Origin: CAXGTL01 sp964012725
GTDB taxonomy: Archaea > Nanobdellota > Nanobdellia > Woesearchaeales > CAXGTL01
Length of the DNA stretch: 56,986 bases
Assembly: GCA_964012725.1 (NCBI GenBank)
Contig: CAXGTL010000002.1
Coordinates: forward strand, 1-56,986
Direction: 5' to 3'
Below the pieces are notes generated by a model. It ran no database searches and was not told the DNA's origin. It worked only from the letters and a program-made list of their open reading frames with translations. Below, piece after piece: positions 17,277 to 26,519 of the stretch. A program made the translations under genes and the position numbers. Each line of letters opens with the position of its first letter. Position 1 is the first letter of the stretch.

Positions 17277-17711
17277 ATGTCAATTTTAACAATAATTTTA
17301 CTATATCTTCTAGTAATATTTTCTTTTATAATATTTATTAACTTTAAATGGTGTATAAAGACTATAAGAGATATTGCCAAACCTTCAAATGAAGGAGGTT
17401 ATATTAAATTTATACAAACAATTATAATAGGTGTCTTGATTTTATGTTTTTTAGGAATTTTAATTTATTATGTAGAACACCCATCCAAAGTGGATAGAAT
17501 TGATATTCTCCTTACAGTAATTGTTGGTTGGTTCGGTTTAATAATTGGAGCGTTTTTTGGAGAGAAAACTATGGAAAATTTATCACAAAAATATGAACTA
17601 AATGTTGAAAAATATAAAACACATATAGAAAAAAAAGAGATATTAATTAAGAAACATGTTGATCTTGCAAATAGAATGAATCAAATAATGAAAAAATTAA
17701 GGAGAGAATAA
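17277..17711 (+). CDS. Membrane protein with three predicted helices and a C-terminal coiled coil
   Basis: 144 residues. Hydrophobic segments at ~1-24 (ILTIILLYLLVIFSFIIFI), ~45-68 (IIIGVLILCFLGILIYYV) and ~75-97 (ILLTVIVGWFGLIIGAFFG), then a charged helical tail (NVEKYKTHIEKKEILIKKH). Function unknown. Its end overlaps the antisense 37-residue gene by 15 bases. Confidence 0.6.
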   Translation: MSILTIILLYLLVIFSFIIFINFKWCIKTIRDIAKPSNEGGYIKFIQTIIIGVLILCFLGILIYYVEHPSKVDRIDILLTVIVGWFGLIIGAFFGEKTMENLSQKYELNVEKYKTHIEKKEILIKKHVDLANRMNQIMKKLRRE

Positions 17712-17810
17712 TTGTTGAGATTCTGTAATTATTTTTTTAAGTTCACCATTAAGTTTTGCGTTTTCTTTCTTTAAATTTTCAAGTTCTTTTTTAATTTCTT
17801 TTGTAGTCAT
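17697..17810 (-). CDS. Very small coiled-coil protein
   Basis: 37 residues starting MTTKEIKKELENLKKENAKL, a single charged helix with heptads. The longer frame reaching 17894 begins with a Cys/Phe-rich segment that has promoter-like composition, so the internal ATG at 17810 is preferred. Convergent with the membrane protein. Modest support. Confidence 0.35.
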   Translation of the reverse strand: MTTKEIKKELENLKKENAKLNGELKKIITESQQLFSP

Positions 17811-17929
17811 ATTATTAATTAAGAAGTTTAGGTATATAAATATTTCGAAAGTATATATGAAAATAAATAAAAAACAACAACATTTATATATCACCCAACA
17901 ATATTAAAATCTTAAAAGAGATGATTAAG

Positions 17930-18496
17930 ATGAAAAAAGAAATAAGATTTCATGGAAGGGGTGGACAAGGCGCTAAAACAGCTGCAGATTTACTAGCTAG
18001 GTCTGCTATTTTAGATGAAAAATATATAAGAGCTTTTCCAGAATATGGCCCTGAAAGAGCAGGAGCACCTGTAAAAACATTTGTTAGAATTTCTGATGAA
18101 AGAATAAGAACATTTGCACCTATAACTAAGCCAGACATTGTTATTGTTTTAGATGATACATTATTAGATTCTGTTGATGTTACTCAAGGTTTAAAGAAAA
18201 CTGGATTATTATTAATTAATTCAAACAAAAAACCACAACATATTAAAAAAAAAACTAAATTTCAAGGAAAGATACATTGTATTGATGCTTCTAAAATTTC
18301 AATAAAACAGATTAAGATAAATTTACCAAACATTCCTATGCTTGGAGCTTTAGTTAGATTAACAAAAATTGTTAGTTTAAAAAATTTAATGAGTGTTATT
18401 AATTATAAATTCAGAAAAAAAATAGGAAAACAAAAAACTGCATCAAACATTGAAGGTTTAAAAGAAGCTTATACTAGTATTAATCAAAAGAGTTAA
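17930..18496 (+). CDS. porG: 2-oxoacid (pyruvate):ferredoxin oxidoreductase, gamma subunit
   Basis: 188 residues. EIRFHGRGGQGAKTAADLLA and FPEYGPERAGAPVKTFVRIS are diagnostic for the gamma domain of POR-type enzymes. First gene of the order gamma-delta-alpha-beta. The complex oxidatively decarboxylates a 2-oxoacid, probably pyruvate, to acyl-CoA with reduction of ferredoxin. The ATG at 17930 (MKKEIRF) follows GAGATGAT; an ATG at 17921 is in the same frame. Pyruvate versus 2-oxoisovalerate or ketoglutarate specificity is not certain. Confidence 0.92.
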   Translation: MKKEIRFHGRGGQGAKTAADLLARSAILDEKYIRAFPEYGPERAGAPVKTFVRISDERIRTFAPITKPDIVIVLDDTLLDSVDVTQGLKKTGLLLINSNKKPQHIKKKTKFQGKIHCIDASKISIKQIKINLPNIPMLGALVRLTKIVSLKNLMSVINYKFRKKIGKQKTASNIEGLKEAYTSINQKS

Positions 18497-18510
18497 TAAA
18501 AATAAATAAA

Positions 18511-18807
18511 ATGAAAAAACAAGAACTAAAAACACACAAACAGATTCCAATTGGTGGAAGAATTGAAGAAGCAGGTAATAGTGTTAAATATAAAACTGGT
18601 CCATGGAAAGCATTTAGACCAATTACTGACCTTAAAAAGTGTATCCATTGTATGATTTGTGTTAATTTTTGTCCAGAAATTTGTATCAAAATAAAGAATG
18701 GTAAAAGAGTACAATCAGATTATGATTTTTGTAAAGGCTGTGGAATATGTGCAGCAGAATGTCCTATTAAATGTATTGTAATGAAACCTGAAGGAGATTT
18801 TAAATGA
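18511..18807 (+). CDS. porD: 2-oxoacid (pyruvate):ferredoxin oxidoreductase, delta subunit
   Basis: 98 residues carrying two [4Fe-4S] motifs: CIHCMICVNFCPEIC and CKGCGICAAECPIKC. This ferredoxin-like subunit passes electrons from the TPP/proximal cluster in the beta subunit to external ferredoxin. Preceded by the conserved GPWKAFRPI segment of PorD. Overlaps porA by four bases. Confidence 0.93.
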   Translation: MKKQELKTHKQIPIGGRIEEAGNSVKYKTGPWKAFRPITDLKKCIHCMICVNFCPEICIKIKNGKRVQSDYDFCKGCGICAAECPIKCIVMKPEGDFK

Positions 18808-19967
18808 AAAAAAGAATGAGAGCAATGACTGGAGCAGAAGCAAGTGCATTTGCAATGAAACAGATTAATCCAGACGTTGTTGCAGCTTACCCAATTACAC
18901 CACAAACACCTGTAATGCAAAAATTTTCACAATATGTTGCAGATGGTGAAGTTAATACTGAATTTGTTAGAGTTGAATCTGAACATAGTGCAATGTCAGC
19001 ATGTGTTGGAGCTAGTGCGGCAGGTGCTAGAGTAATGACTGCAACTGCTTCAGCAGGTTTAGCTTTAATGTTTGAAATTGTTGGTGTTGCATCTGGATCA
19101 AGATTACCAATTGTGATGAGCATTGTAAACAGAGCTCTAAGTGCACCAATTAATATTCATTGTGATCATGGTGATTCAATGGGATGTAGAGATCTTGGAT
19201 GGATACAATTTTATTGTGAAACAGCTCAAGAAGCTTATGAATACACAATCTTAGCAATTAAATTAGCAGAACATAAACAAATTCAAACACCAGTGATGGT
19301 TTGCCAAGACGGTTTTATTACATCACATTGTGTTGATAATGTTATTACATACTCAACAGATTTAGTGAGAGGATTTATTGGTGAATATAAACCAAAAAAA
19401 TGGTTATTAAATACAAAAGATCCTTTTACAGTTGGTCCATTAGAATTAACAGATTATTATTTTGAAACAAAAAGACAACAAACTCATGGAATCATGAACA
19501 CATTCAAAATATTTCCACAAGTGGCAAAAGAGTTAAGAAAAATAACACAAAAAAGATATGATTATACAGCTGAATACAAACTAAAAGACGCAGAAGTAGC
19601 AATTGTTGCAATGAGTTCAACTTGTGGTATAATAAAAGAAGTTGTTGACAAACTTCGTAAAAAAGGTAAAAAAGTTGGTTTGTTAAAAGTAAGAATGTTT
19701 AGACCATTTCCTTATTCAACTATTAGAATGAGGCTTGATCATTTAAAATCTATTATTGTTATGGACAGATCAGAATCATTTGGTGCTAGGCCTCCGCTTT
19801 ATGGCGAAGTTAGAAATGCTTTGTACAAGTTAGATAAAAGACCTAAGTTAATGAGTTGTATATATGGTTTAGGTGGTCGAGATATTTATGAAAAAGAAAT
19901 TGAGAAGTTGTTTAATGATTTGCTTAAGGGTAAAGAATGGGAACGGAGATATGTTGGGGTTAGATAA
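18804..19967 (+). CDS. porA: 2-oxoacid (pyruvate):ferredoxin oxidoreductase, alpha subunit
   Basis: 387 residues. Pyrimidine-binding and core regions are intact: AYPITPQTPVMQKFSQYV, FVRVESEHSAMSACVGASAA, TATASAGLALMFEI, NIHCDHGDSMGCRDLGWIQ; the latter half has AIVAMSSTCGIIKEVVDKL and the domain II VLLKVRMFRPFP-like stretch. Full length for the alpha subunit. Stop abuts the porB start without a gap. Confidence 0.95.
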   Translation: MKKRMRAMTGAEASAFAMKQINPDVVAAYPITPQTPVMQKFSQYVADGEVNTEFVRVESEHSAMSACVGASAAGARVMTATASAGLALMFEIVGVASGSRLPIVMSIVNRALSAPINIHCDHGDSMGCRDLGWIQFYCETAQEAYEYTILAIKLAEHKQIQTPVMVCQDGFITSHCVDNVITYSTDLVRGFIGEYKPKKWLLNTKDPFTVGPLELTDYYFETKRQQTHGIMNTFKIFPQVAKELRKITQKRYDYTAEYKLKDAEVAIVAMSSTCGIIKEVVDKLRKKGKKVGLLKVRMFRPFPYSTIRMRLDHLKSIIVMDRSESFGARPPLYGEVRNALYKLDKRPKLMSCIYGLGGRDIYEKEIEKLFNDLLKGKEWERRYVGVR

Positions 19968-20897
19968 ATGAACATAAAAGAATTAGCACAACTAAAACAA
20001 GACAATGTAAAATTTGCACCTGGACATAGATCATGCTCTGGATGTGGATTCCCACCAATAGTTAGGACTGTGTTAGCAGCAGCAAAAGATGATGTTGTTG
20101 TTAGTAATGCAACTAGTTGTTTAGAAGTAACATCAACAATCTATCCTTATACATCATGGAAAGTTCCATGGATACACAATGCATTTGAAAATGCAGCAGC
20201 AACAATATCAGGAGTTGAAGCAGCATACAAAGCATTGCAAAGAACTGGCAAAATTGCTAAAGATAAAAAAATTAAATTCATTACATTTGGTGGAGATGGT
20301 GGAACTTATGATATTGGTTTACAAAGTTTGTCAGGAGCAATTGAAAGAGGCCACAAATTCCTTTATGTTTTATATGATAATGAAGCTTACATGAACACAG
20401 GAGTTCAAAGATCAAGTGCAACTCCGTTTGGTGCAGCAACTACAACAACACCTGCTGGTAAAGTTCATCAAGGTAAAGAAAAGTTCAAAAAAGATATAAC
20501 AAAAATCATGGTTGCACACAATTTAAAATATGTAGCACAAGCATCTCCTCATAATTTAATTGATCTTTATAATAAAGCAGAAAAAGCTTTGAACACTGAT
20601 GGTCCAACATTCATTAATGTACTTTCGCCATGTATACCTGGTTGGAAGATTGCAACTAATTCTTCGATAAAAATTTCTAAAGCAGCAGTTGAAACTAATT
20701 TTTGGCCATTGTACGAAGTAATTGATGGTAAATACAAACTGAACTATGAACCAAGTACAAAAAAGCCAATTGAAGAATGGCTTAAACCACAAGGTAGGTT
20801 TAGACACTTATTTAAGCCTGAGAACAAACATATCATTGAAAAGATACAGAAGCGTGTTGATTCTGAGTTTGAGAAGTTAAAGAAGTTATGTGAATGA
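19968..20897 (+). CDS. porB: 2-oxoacid (pyruvate):ferredoxin oxidoreductase, beta subunit
   Basis: 309 residues. N-terminal cluster ligands in HRSCSGCGFPPIVR, the TPP motif GDGGTYDIGLQSLSGAIERG...YDNEAYMNTGVQRS, and GKVHQGKEKFKKD before the conserved ALNTDGPTFINVLSPCIPGW. Binds TPP and the proximal [4Fe-4S] cluster. Last gene of the operon; a family B inverted-repeat element begins 13 bases after its stop. Confidence 0.95.
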   Translation: MNIKELAQLKQDNVKFAPGHRSCSGCGFPPIVRTVLAAAKDDVVVSNATSCLEVTSTIYPYTSWKVPWIHNAFENAAATISGVEAAYKALQRTGKIAKDKKIKFITFGGDGGTYDIGLQSLSGAIERGHKFLYVLYDNEAYMNTGVQRSSATPFGAATTTTPAGKVHQGKEKFKKDITKIMVAHNLKYVAQASPHNLIDLYNKAEKALNTDGPTFINVLSPCIPGWKIATNSSIKISKAAVETNFWPLYEVIDGKYKLNYEPSTKKPIEEWLKPQGRFRHLFKPENKHIIEKIQKRVDSEFEKLKKLCE

Positions 20898-20910
20898 AAT
20901 TAGTATAAAC

Positions 20911-21027
20911 TTTATCCAAAAATCCTACTCCTTTTTACTCACTTTGTTCGTAAAATTTCGCCTGGCCATGCCATGTTTACCTTCGGTAAAATGGCAAACA
21001 CGGCACAGACGGATATTTTGGATAAAG
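20911..21027 (-). repeat. Family B inverted-repeat element, copy 1
   Basis: About 117 bases. Terminal arms CTTTATCC/GGATAAAG extend into AAAATCC/GGATATTTT. Read on the minus strand, it has an inner stem GTCTG...CAGGC, a hairpin GCCAT...ATGGC and a second hairpin TTTTAC...GTAAAA. Copies 2 and 3 (30469-30592, 38364-38489) share the same blocks. It lies antisense just after porB and before L35Ae. Confidence 0.7.
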
Positions 21028-21076
21028 CTCTTAATGTAGTTAAATTTATAAAGGCATCCGATTTCTCATATATAAC

Positions 21077-21334
21077 ATGAAAGCTACAATAGTAAACTTT
21101 AGAAGAAACAGACACACTGTTAAACCAAACCATATGATATTAAAGGTTGAAGGTACAGATACTAAAGAAGATGCTGCTAAACTAGTTGGTAAAGAAGTAT
21201 CATGGAAATCACCTGCTGGTAAAGAAATGAAAGGTAAAATTGCAGCAACACACGGAAACAGTGGTTGTGTTAGAGCAATATTTGACATAGGTCTACCTGG
21301 ACAAAGTTTAGGAACAAAAATAGAAATAAAATAA
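21077..21334 (+). CDS. rpl35ae: 50S ribosomal protein L35Ae
   Basis: 85 residues, normal for the archaeal protein. ATIVNFRRNRHTVKPNHMIL, VSWKSPAGKEMKGKIAATHG and IFDIGLPGQSLGTKIEIK are characteristic of this beta-barrel large-subunit protein. TATA-like TTTATAAA at ~21045 gives a short leader. Stop is adjacent to the stop of a convergent membrane-protein gene. Confidence 0.93.
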   Translation: MKATIVNFRRNRHTVKPNHMILKVEGTDTKEDAAKLVGKEVSWKSPAGKEMKGKIAATHGNSGCVRAIFDIGLPGQSLGTKIEIK

Positions 21335-21550
21335 TTATATTTTTCTTTTAAACATAGCCATTATACCAAACAATAAACAACCTATTGATGTAACCCATAA
21401 TAAATATTCTCCAGGTATTTGAACAGGAATAAAAATTCCAAATAATTGTAGAATTGAAAAAATACCTGCAATTAAGAACACCAAAGCTATCCAAAACCTA
21501 ATATTCATTCCTTTTTCAATAGGTGCTTTAACTTTTTTCTTAAAAAACAT
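21335..21550 (-). CDS. Small membrane protein, two helices
   Basis: 71 residues starting MFFKKKVKAPIEKGMNIRF. Two hydrophobic helices, ~18-37 (IALVFLIAGIFSILQLFGIF) and ~46-65 (LLWVTSIGCLLFGIMAMF), with positive-inside charges at both ends. The start at 21550 follows GAGGTAAAT; a frame start at 21565 lies inside the upstream 46-residue gene. Function unknown. Confidence 0.6.
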   Translation of the reverse strand: MFFKKKVKAPIEKGMNIRFWIALVFLIAGIFSILQLFGIFIPVQIPGEYLLWVTSIGCLLFGIMAMFKRKI

Positions 21551-21557
21551 ATTTACC

Positions 21558-21698
21558 TCATGCACAAAATGTCATACCAATTGGAATTATTCCTTTTCCT
21601 ATTAAAAACATAAGAATTAATCCAACTACTAATCCTATTAAGAAAAATATCATTTCTTTTTTAAATAATAACCAAACAAATGCTTTTTTATTCATCAT
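21558..21698 (-). CDS. Very small single-pass membrane protein
   Basis: 46 residues: MMNKKAFVWLLFKKEM, then a single ~20-residue hydrophobic helix with two Gly (LIGLVVGLILMFLIG) and a short tail ending FCA. GGTGAT precedes tandem ATGs at 21698. It ends seven bases before the next membrane-protein gene, so the two are coupled. Unrecognised. Confidence 0.55.
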   Translation of the reverse strand: MMNKKAFVWLLFKKEMIFFLIGLVVGLILMFLIGKGIIPIGMTFCA

Positions 21699-21856
21699 AT
21701 CACCTTTTTATTTCTATTTTTGAATATATTTTTATTATATACTTTTATTATATAAGTAATATTTAAAGGTTTTGAAATTTATATATTAAATAAGTAATAC
21801 TATTTGTAAGTAGTCACGTTAATTATATATATAAAGAAGTTAAAAGTTATATAAAC

Positions 21857-23980
21857 ATGGCATTTACACCAGATTTTGGTTTATTTATAGAGATGTATTT
21901 AAGAAGCCCTTATTTATTTGACTTTGCGTTCTATTTATTCCTTCTTTTTGCAATAATTAATAACAAAAAAATTAAAGAACAATTTGGTGATGAAAATGCA
22001 ACCAAACTAATAGCTGGTATTAGTGTAGCTCTGAGTTTTTTTACAGTATTACTTGAATATACTTTAGGAACAAATATTGGTGATTATGCAAGTATGCTTG
22101 TAGTAGTAGTAGGAGTTTTATTTTCTTTTGCATTATGGGTATTATTACAAGGACTTTTCACAAAAGCAAATGCACAAAACAAAATAACATTAACAACAAA
22201 AATTGTAACAGGACTTGTTGCATTTTTATCTGTTTTTGCCTTTTTAGGAAGGGTATTTGGCACAGGAATATTATCCGATGGTTTTTCAGGTTATTTTGAA
22301 TCAGCATTTGAATTAATAGGTGCAAGTCTTAATTGGTTGTTATTAGTCTTCTCCATTGGATTAATAATTGCAGCTATCAAAGGAGTATCTGGTTGGAATG
22401 ATCCTATAAATATAGCTGCAAGGAAAAATGCTAGAATATCTACAGTTAATAAAGAATTAAAAAAAACAGAAACAAAAATAGATTTTGAATTAAAAGATTT
22501 AAAAGAGGAAATGAATGCAATAGGATCCCAAGTAGGCACTTTTGAAAAAAGAATGGCTGCTGTTGATGGAATAGTAGAAAATTTTGAACAACAATGGCAA
22601 GAAATAATAAATAGAATTGATCAAATAATGCTTGGTTTATCCAAATTTAATAAAGAGTCTATTATAAGAGCTATAGAAATATTAAAAACACACATTACAG
22701 GAGTATTAGATACTAAATATAATGAAACAATAATAGAAGTTAAAGATTTAACACAAACAATTAACAATGATATACAAAAAACACACAAAAAAAGAATAAA
22801 TAATTTTAAAATCATAAGTGAAAAATTTATACCAAATCAAGAAAAACAATTTACACAACTTAAAAAAGATATAAAAAAACAAAAAGAAGCACAAAACACT
22901 GAACTTGAAAGTAAAATAGAAATAAATATAGAAAGAGTAAAACAAAATATGAAATTACTTGATGAAAAAATTAATCTTATTACTCAAATAATGACGAGTT
23001 TTAATACTGAAAAAATTAAACCATTAGAAAAGCAAACAAAAAGTAATAAACAGATAGTACAAAACAATTCAAACGCTATAATTAAAGCACTTAAGAATTT
23101 TATCAAAAAATATAACAAAAATAAAACAGATTCATCTACAGAACTTAAAAAAGCTAAAATTAAAGCATCAAACACAATAAAAGAAATTAGAAACCTAAAA
23201 ATAATAATTGTTAGATTATTTAATTCAATTCCTGATAAAAAAGAAATAAATAATATATTAGACTTAGTTAATAAAGGAGAAGAGATCATAAAAGGGATGA
23301 ATAAAATAGAAGAAGAAAATTCTAAATTAATACAAAAACAAAAACAGATTATAGTAGATGTACAGGAAGAAAAAGAGATCCTTGGAGAAGAAATAAATAA
23401 ATTTATCAAGGAAACACAAAAGCTTTTTGCAGTATATTATAAGAGCGTTATTAATGTAAGAAAAGAAAGTATGGAAGTCTCAAATCATTTAAAACATTTA
23501 ATAAATACTATTAAAGAAATATCAAACGAATTAAATAATACTAAAGATAAAAGAAAGATTAAACGTTTAAAAAAAGAAATAAAAAAACACCTAAGTGTAT
23601 TTATAACATTCCCATCAAAACTTGAAAGACTGTCAAATCCTAAAAAAATGAAAAGAGTTTTTCAGAGGATATTTCTTTTAGAAAGTTCATATAGTAAAGC
23701 ATTTAAAAGATTATCAACAGACAGACAAGGGGTTATAGATACTTTTATAAAATCTTCCCAACCAACACAAAGTATATTTGAAAATCTACATGATGAAATA
23801 GAGGATTTAAACAAAACTTTAAAGATTTATATGAATAAAAATTCAACAAAAGTATTAAGAAAAAAAATAATTAGGTATTTGGAAGAAAAATATCAAAAAT
23901 TAGTACCTCAAATATCATTAATTGAAACATTAGAATTAAATTTAAAAAAGACACAACCTGCAATTCAGAATAGTTTATAA
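21857..23980 (+). CDS. Large membrane-anchored coiled-coil protein
   Basis: 707 residues. About five hydrophobic helices occupy residues 18-185 (FAFYLFLLFAII, GISVALSFFTVLLEY, MLVVVVGVLFSFALWVLL, GLVAFLSVFAFLG, LLLVFSIGLIIAAIKG). The rest, ~500 residues, is very Lys/Glu/Asn-rich and almost wholly coiled coil, with no HAMP or MCP signalling hairpin that I can see. Presumably a cytoplasmic or extracellular rod anchored in the membrane. First of a run of three plus-strand genes (with DUF357 and a small coiled-coil gene). Function unknown. Confidence 0.7.
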   Translation: MAFTPDFGLFIEMYLRSPYLFDFAFYLFLLFAIINNKKIKEQFGDENATKLIAGISVALSFFTVLLEYTLGTNIGDYASMLVVVVGVLFSFALWVLLQGLFTKANAQNKITLTTKIVTGLVAFLSVFAFLGRVFGTGILSDGFSGYFESAFELIGASLNWLLLVFSIGLIIAAIKGVSGWNDPINIAARKNARISTVNKELKKTETKIDFELKDLKEEMNAIGSQVGTFEKRMAAVDGIVENFEQQWQEIINRIDQIMLGLSKFNKESIIRAIEILKTHITGVLDTKYNETIIEVKDLTQTINNDIQKTHKKRINNFKIISEKFIPNQEKQFTQLKKDIKKQKEAQNTELESKIEINIERVKQNMKLLDEKINLITQIMTSFNTEKIKPLEKQTKSNKQIVQNNSNAIIKALKNFIKKYNKNKTDSSTELKKAKIKASNTIKEIRNLKIIIVRLFNSIPDKKEINNILDLVNKGEEIIKGMNKIEEENSKLIQKQKQIIVDVQEEKEILGEEINKFIKETQKLFAVYYKSVINVRKESMEVSNHLKHLINTIKEISNELNNTKDKRKIKRLKKEIKKHLSVFITFPSKLERLSNPKKMKRVFQRIFLLESSYSKAFKRLSTDRQGVIDTFIKSSQPTQSIFENLHDEIEDLNKTLKIYMNKNSTKVLRKKIIRYLEEKYQKLVPQISLIETLELNLKKTQPAIQNSL

Positions 23981-23992
23981 AAATCTAAACAA

Positions 23993-24295
23993 ATGCCATC
24001 AACAATCACTTCTGCAAAACTAGAAAAATACTTTGACACTACAAAACGTGCTCTTAAAAAAGTAAAGATAGTAAAAAAACAAAAGAAAACAATTAAATGG
24101 AAAGAAAATGCAGAAGATTTCCTTGACATGGCACAAAGATACTTTGATGATGCAAAGTATTTTAAAAAGAAAGGTGATATTGTTACTGCATTCGCAGCTT
24201 TAAACTATGCACATGGTTGGCTTGATGCAGGAGCAAGATTAGGTTTATTTGATGTAGAAGGAGATAATCAGCTGTTTACAGTTGATCCAAAATAA
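23993..24295 (+). CDS. DUF357 family protein
   Basis: 100 residues, helical. The pattern AEDFLDMAQRYFDDAKYFKKKGDIVTAFAALNYAHGWLDAGARLGLF matches archaeal DUF357, a HEPN/TPR-like helical bundle of unknown role. Starts 12 bases after the membrane coiled-coil gene, so probably co-transcribed. Confidence 0.85.
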   Translation: MPSTITSAKLEKYFDTTKRALKKVKIVKKQKKTIKWKENAEDFLDMAQRYFDDAKYFKKKGDIVTAFAALNYAHGWLDAGARLGLFDVEGDNQLFTVDPK

Positions 24296-24338
24296 GTAAG
24301 TATACCATGCACATGGTTAAATAAAGAGATGAAATAAT

Positions 24339-24746
24339 ATGGCACTATTTACACATAAAAAAAAGAAAATAGCAATACAAAGACCTGAAGTTAATCCTCA
24401 GCAAGAGGTTAACCTAATCAATAAAAGAATTAATTTTCTTATGAGCAAAAACAGAAGTATTTCTAAGATGACAAGAATACATCATGAAACTACTGATTCA
24501 GAAGTTAATCTAATTAAAGAAGATTTAGTTATCCTAAGCCAAGATTTAAAAGAAATTAGATCAGGAATTGATCAAGCAAGAAATAACTTTAATAATGCTG
24601 TTAAAGAGTTAAATATAAGAGCAAAAGTTGAAGACATGGACAAGTTAAAAAGAATAATGCAAGAATATGATCCTGCTGACTTTATTTCTTATGAAGAATT
24701 TCAAAGAATTGTTGAAGAAAGAATGAATAGTTTAAGACTTACCTAA
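24339..24746 (+). CDS. Coiled-coil protein of unknown function
   Basis: 135 residues, basic N-terminus (ALFTHKKKKIAIQRP) then helices with heptads (VNLIKEDLVILSQDLKEIRSGIDQARNNF). No family recognised; the shape recalls archaellum-associated FlaCDE-type proteins but without decisive motifs. Its 3' end overlaps the convergent srp54 gene by eight bases. Confidence 0.55.
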   Translation: MALFTHKKKKIAIQRPEVNPQQEVNLINKRINFLMSKNRSISKMTRIHHETTDSEVNLIKEDLVILSQDLKEIRSGIDQARNNFNNAVKELNIRAKVEDMDKLKRIMQEYDPADFISYEEFQRIVEERMNSLRLT

Positions 24747-26118
24747 ACTTCATCATACCTTTACCAGCACCTTGAAAACGTTTCATCATTTGCTGCATTT
24801 TCTTATCAGACTTACCACCAGATGCACCTTTAAACATTTTCATCATTTTCTTACTTTGTCTATATTGTTTTAATAATTCTCTTACTTCAGAAACTTTACG
24901 TCCTGCACCTTTTGCCACTCTTTCAATTCTTGTTGAGCTCATAATATCAGGATCTTCTAATTCTTCTTTTGTAAAAGAATTCATCATAAATTTCCAAGTT
25001 TTTAGTTTACCTTCTTGAACTTGTAACATATCTTTAGGAATATTCATTTTACCAAACCCAGGAATCATGTCCATTATTTTAGTCAATGGTCCCATTTTAT
25101 TAACAGATGCCATTTGTTCATAAAGATCTATTAGATTGAATTCTCCTTTTAAAAATTTCTTACCCATATCTTTTGCATCTTCCTCAGTCATTACTTCTTT
25201 AGCTTTCTCAAGCAAAGCTTTGATATCGCCCATACCAAGTAATTTACCTACAAATCTTTCTGGTTCAAATACATCTAAGTCATCAATTTTTTCACCAACA
25301 CCAATAAATTTAACTGGAGCATTTGTAACAGCACATGCTGTCAAAGCACCACCACCTTTAGCAGTACCATCTAATTTTGTAATTATTACACCAGTCACAT
25401 TACATGTATCATGAAACTTCTGTGCTTGATCTTTTGCTGCTTGCCCAATGTCCGCACTCATCACTAAAATTCTTTCATCAGGTGTTGCATGTTTATTTAA
25501 TTTGTTTAATTCTTCAATTAAATCATCACTAAGTGCATCTCTACCAGCTGTATCTATTAATAAAATATCAAACTTAGAAAATTTATCTTCAAATTTATTA
25601 TAAATTTTTATAACATCTTTTTCATCTCTATCAATAAAATAAGAAAGATTAGCAGATTTAGCAATTTGTTCTAACTGATCCATTGCAGCAGGTCTATGTA
25701 TATCTAAACCAAGTAATGCAACTTTATAACCACGTTTAGAATAATATTTTCCTAATTTTCCAATTGAAGTTGTTTTACCATTACCAAATAAACCAACTAA
25801 CATGATTTTGAATGGCTTTTTCTTTGTATCAATCTTTATTTCATGAGATTCTTTACCTAAGAAATTAGTTAATTCTTCATAAACAACATTAACCAAATGC
25901 TCTTTTTTAGTCAAACCTGCAGCTGTATCTTCTTCTTTAATCCTTTGCTTGATCTTATTTGACAAATCAAAAACAAGTTGTACATTAACATCTGATTGTA
26001 ATAATGATCTTTGTATACCTTTAACTAGCTCATTTATTAGTTTATCATCTACAAACACTGATTTTGCTATCTTTCCTAATGTATCTCTTAATGAAGAGCC
26101 TAATTTATCAAGTACCAT
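24739..26118 (-). CDS. srp54: Signal recognition particle protein SRP54
   Basis: 459 residues, full length. N domain (MVLDKLGSSLRDTLGKIAKS...), G domain with G1 GLFGNGKTTSIGKLG, GLDIHRPAAMDQL, DTAGRDAL (G3), TKLDGTAKGGGAL (G4/G5 region), then the Met-rich M domain (MDMIPGFGKMNIPKDM...MMKMFKGASGG). G1 reads GNGKTT where most members have GSGKTT. GTPase that binds SRP RNA and signal sequences at the ribosome. The M-domain tail is short and basic. Confidence 0.96.
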   Translation of the reverse strand: MVLDKLGSSLRDTLGKIAKSVFVDDKLINELVKGIQRSLLQSDVNVQLVFDLSNKIKQRIKEEDTAAGLTKKEHLVNVVYEELTNFLGKESHEIKIDTKKKPFKIMLVGLFGNGKTTSIGKLGKYYSKRGYKVALLGLDIHRPAAMDQLEQIAKSANLSYFIDRDEKDVIKIYNKFEDKFSKFDILLIDTAGRDALSDDLIEELNKLNKHATPDERILVMSADIGQAAKDQAQKFHDTCNVTGVIITKLDGTAKGGGALTACAVTNAPVKFIGVGEKIDDLDVFEPERFVGKLLGMGDIKALLEKAKEVMTEEDAKDMGKKFLKGEFNLIDLYEQMASVNKMGPLTKIMDMIPGFGKMNIPKDMLQVQEGKLKTWKFMMNSFTKEELEDPDIMSSTRIERVAKGAGRKVSEVRELLKQYRQSKKMMKMFKGASGGKSDKKMQQMMKRFQGAGKGMMKFR

Positions 26119-26160
26119 GTATATAGAAAAAGTAGTTTTGGTTTATAAATGTTTAGGGCA

Positions 26161-26487
26161 TTAATAATCTAAAGGACCAAATCCTTCATCTTCAGTAACC
26201 ATTACATAATTATCATATGATAAAGTTGTTATTACATCACTCCCAACTATATGTACTTTATAACCAGATTTAGAATATTTTAATAAATGTGCTAAAACCG
26301 TTCCTCCATTTAATGTATAAAATAAATGTGTCTTAACTAAAGGATTTATAGAACTATCTGATTCAAGGTTTTTTTTTATTTCTTTTATTTCACCTTTTTT
26401 TCTTAAAGCTTCCATTTCTAATTGACTTAATCCATATAAAACTACTGAATCTTCTATTCTATCAACTTGGTCTCCATTATCTGTCAT
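26161..26487 (-). CDS. Hypothetical protein
   Basis: 108 residues, acidic at both ends. VVLYGLSQLEMEALRKKGEI looks like a small helix-turn-helix or recognition helix; KVHIVGSDVITTLSYDNYVMV is a beta hairpin. No Cys, no membrane segment. Lies 42 bases upstream of srp54 on the same strand. Confidence 0.55.
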   Translation of the reverse strand: MTDNGDQVDRIEDSVVLYGLSQLEMEALRKKGEIKEIKKNLESDSSINPLVKTHLFYTLNGGTVLAHLLKYSKSGYKVHIVGSDVITTLSYDNYVMVTEDEGFGPLDY

Positions 26488-26519
26488 ATTTGAGAAAAAG
26501 TGTGTTTTATTTATAAATG

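Noticed and set aside
20556..20807. Minus-strand open frame opposite porB
   Set aside because: Lies wholly within porB, with Phe/Trp-rich composition typical of antisense shadow.
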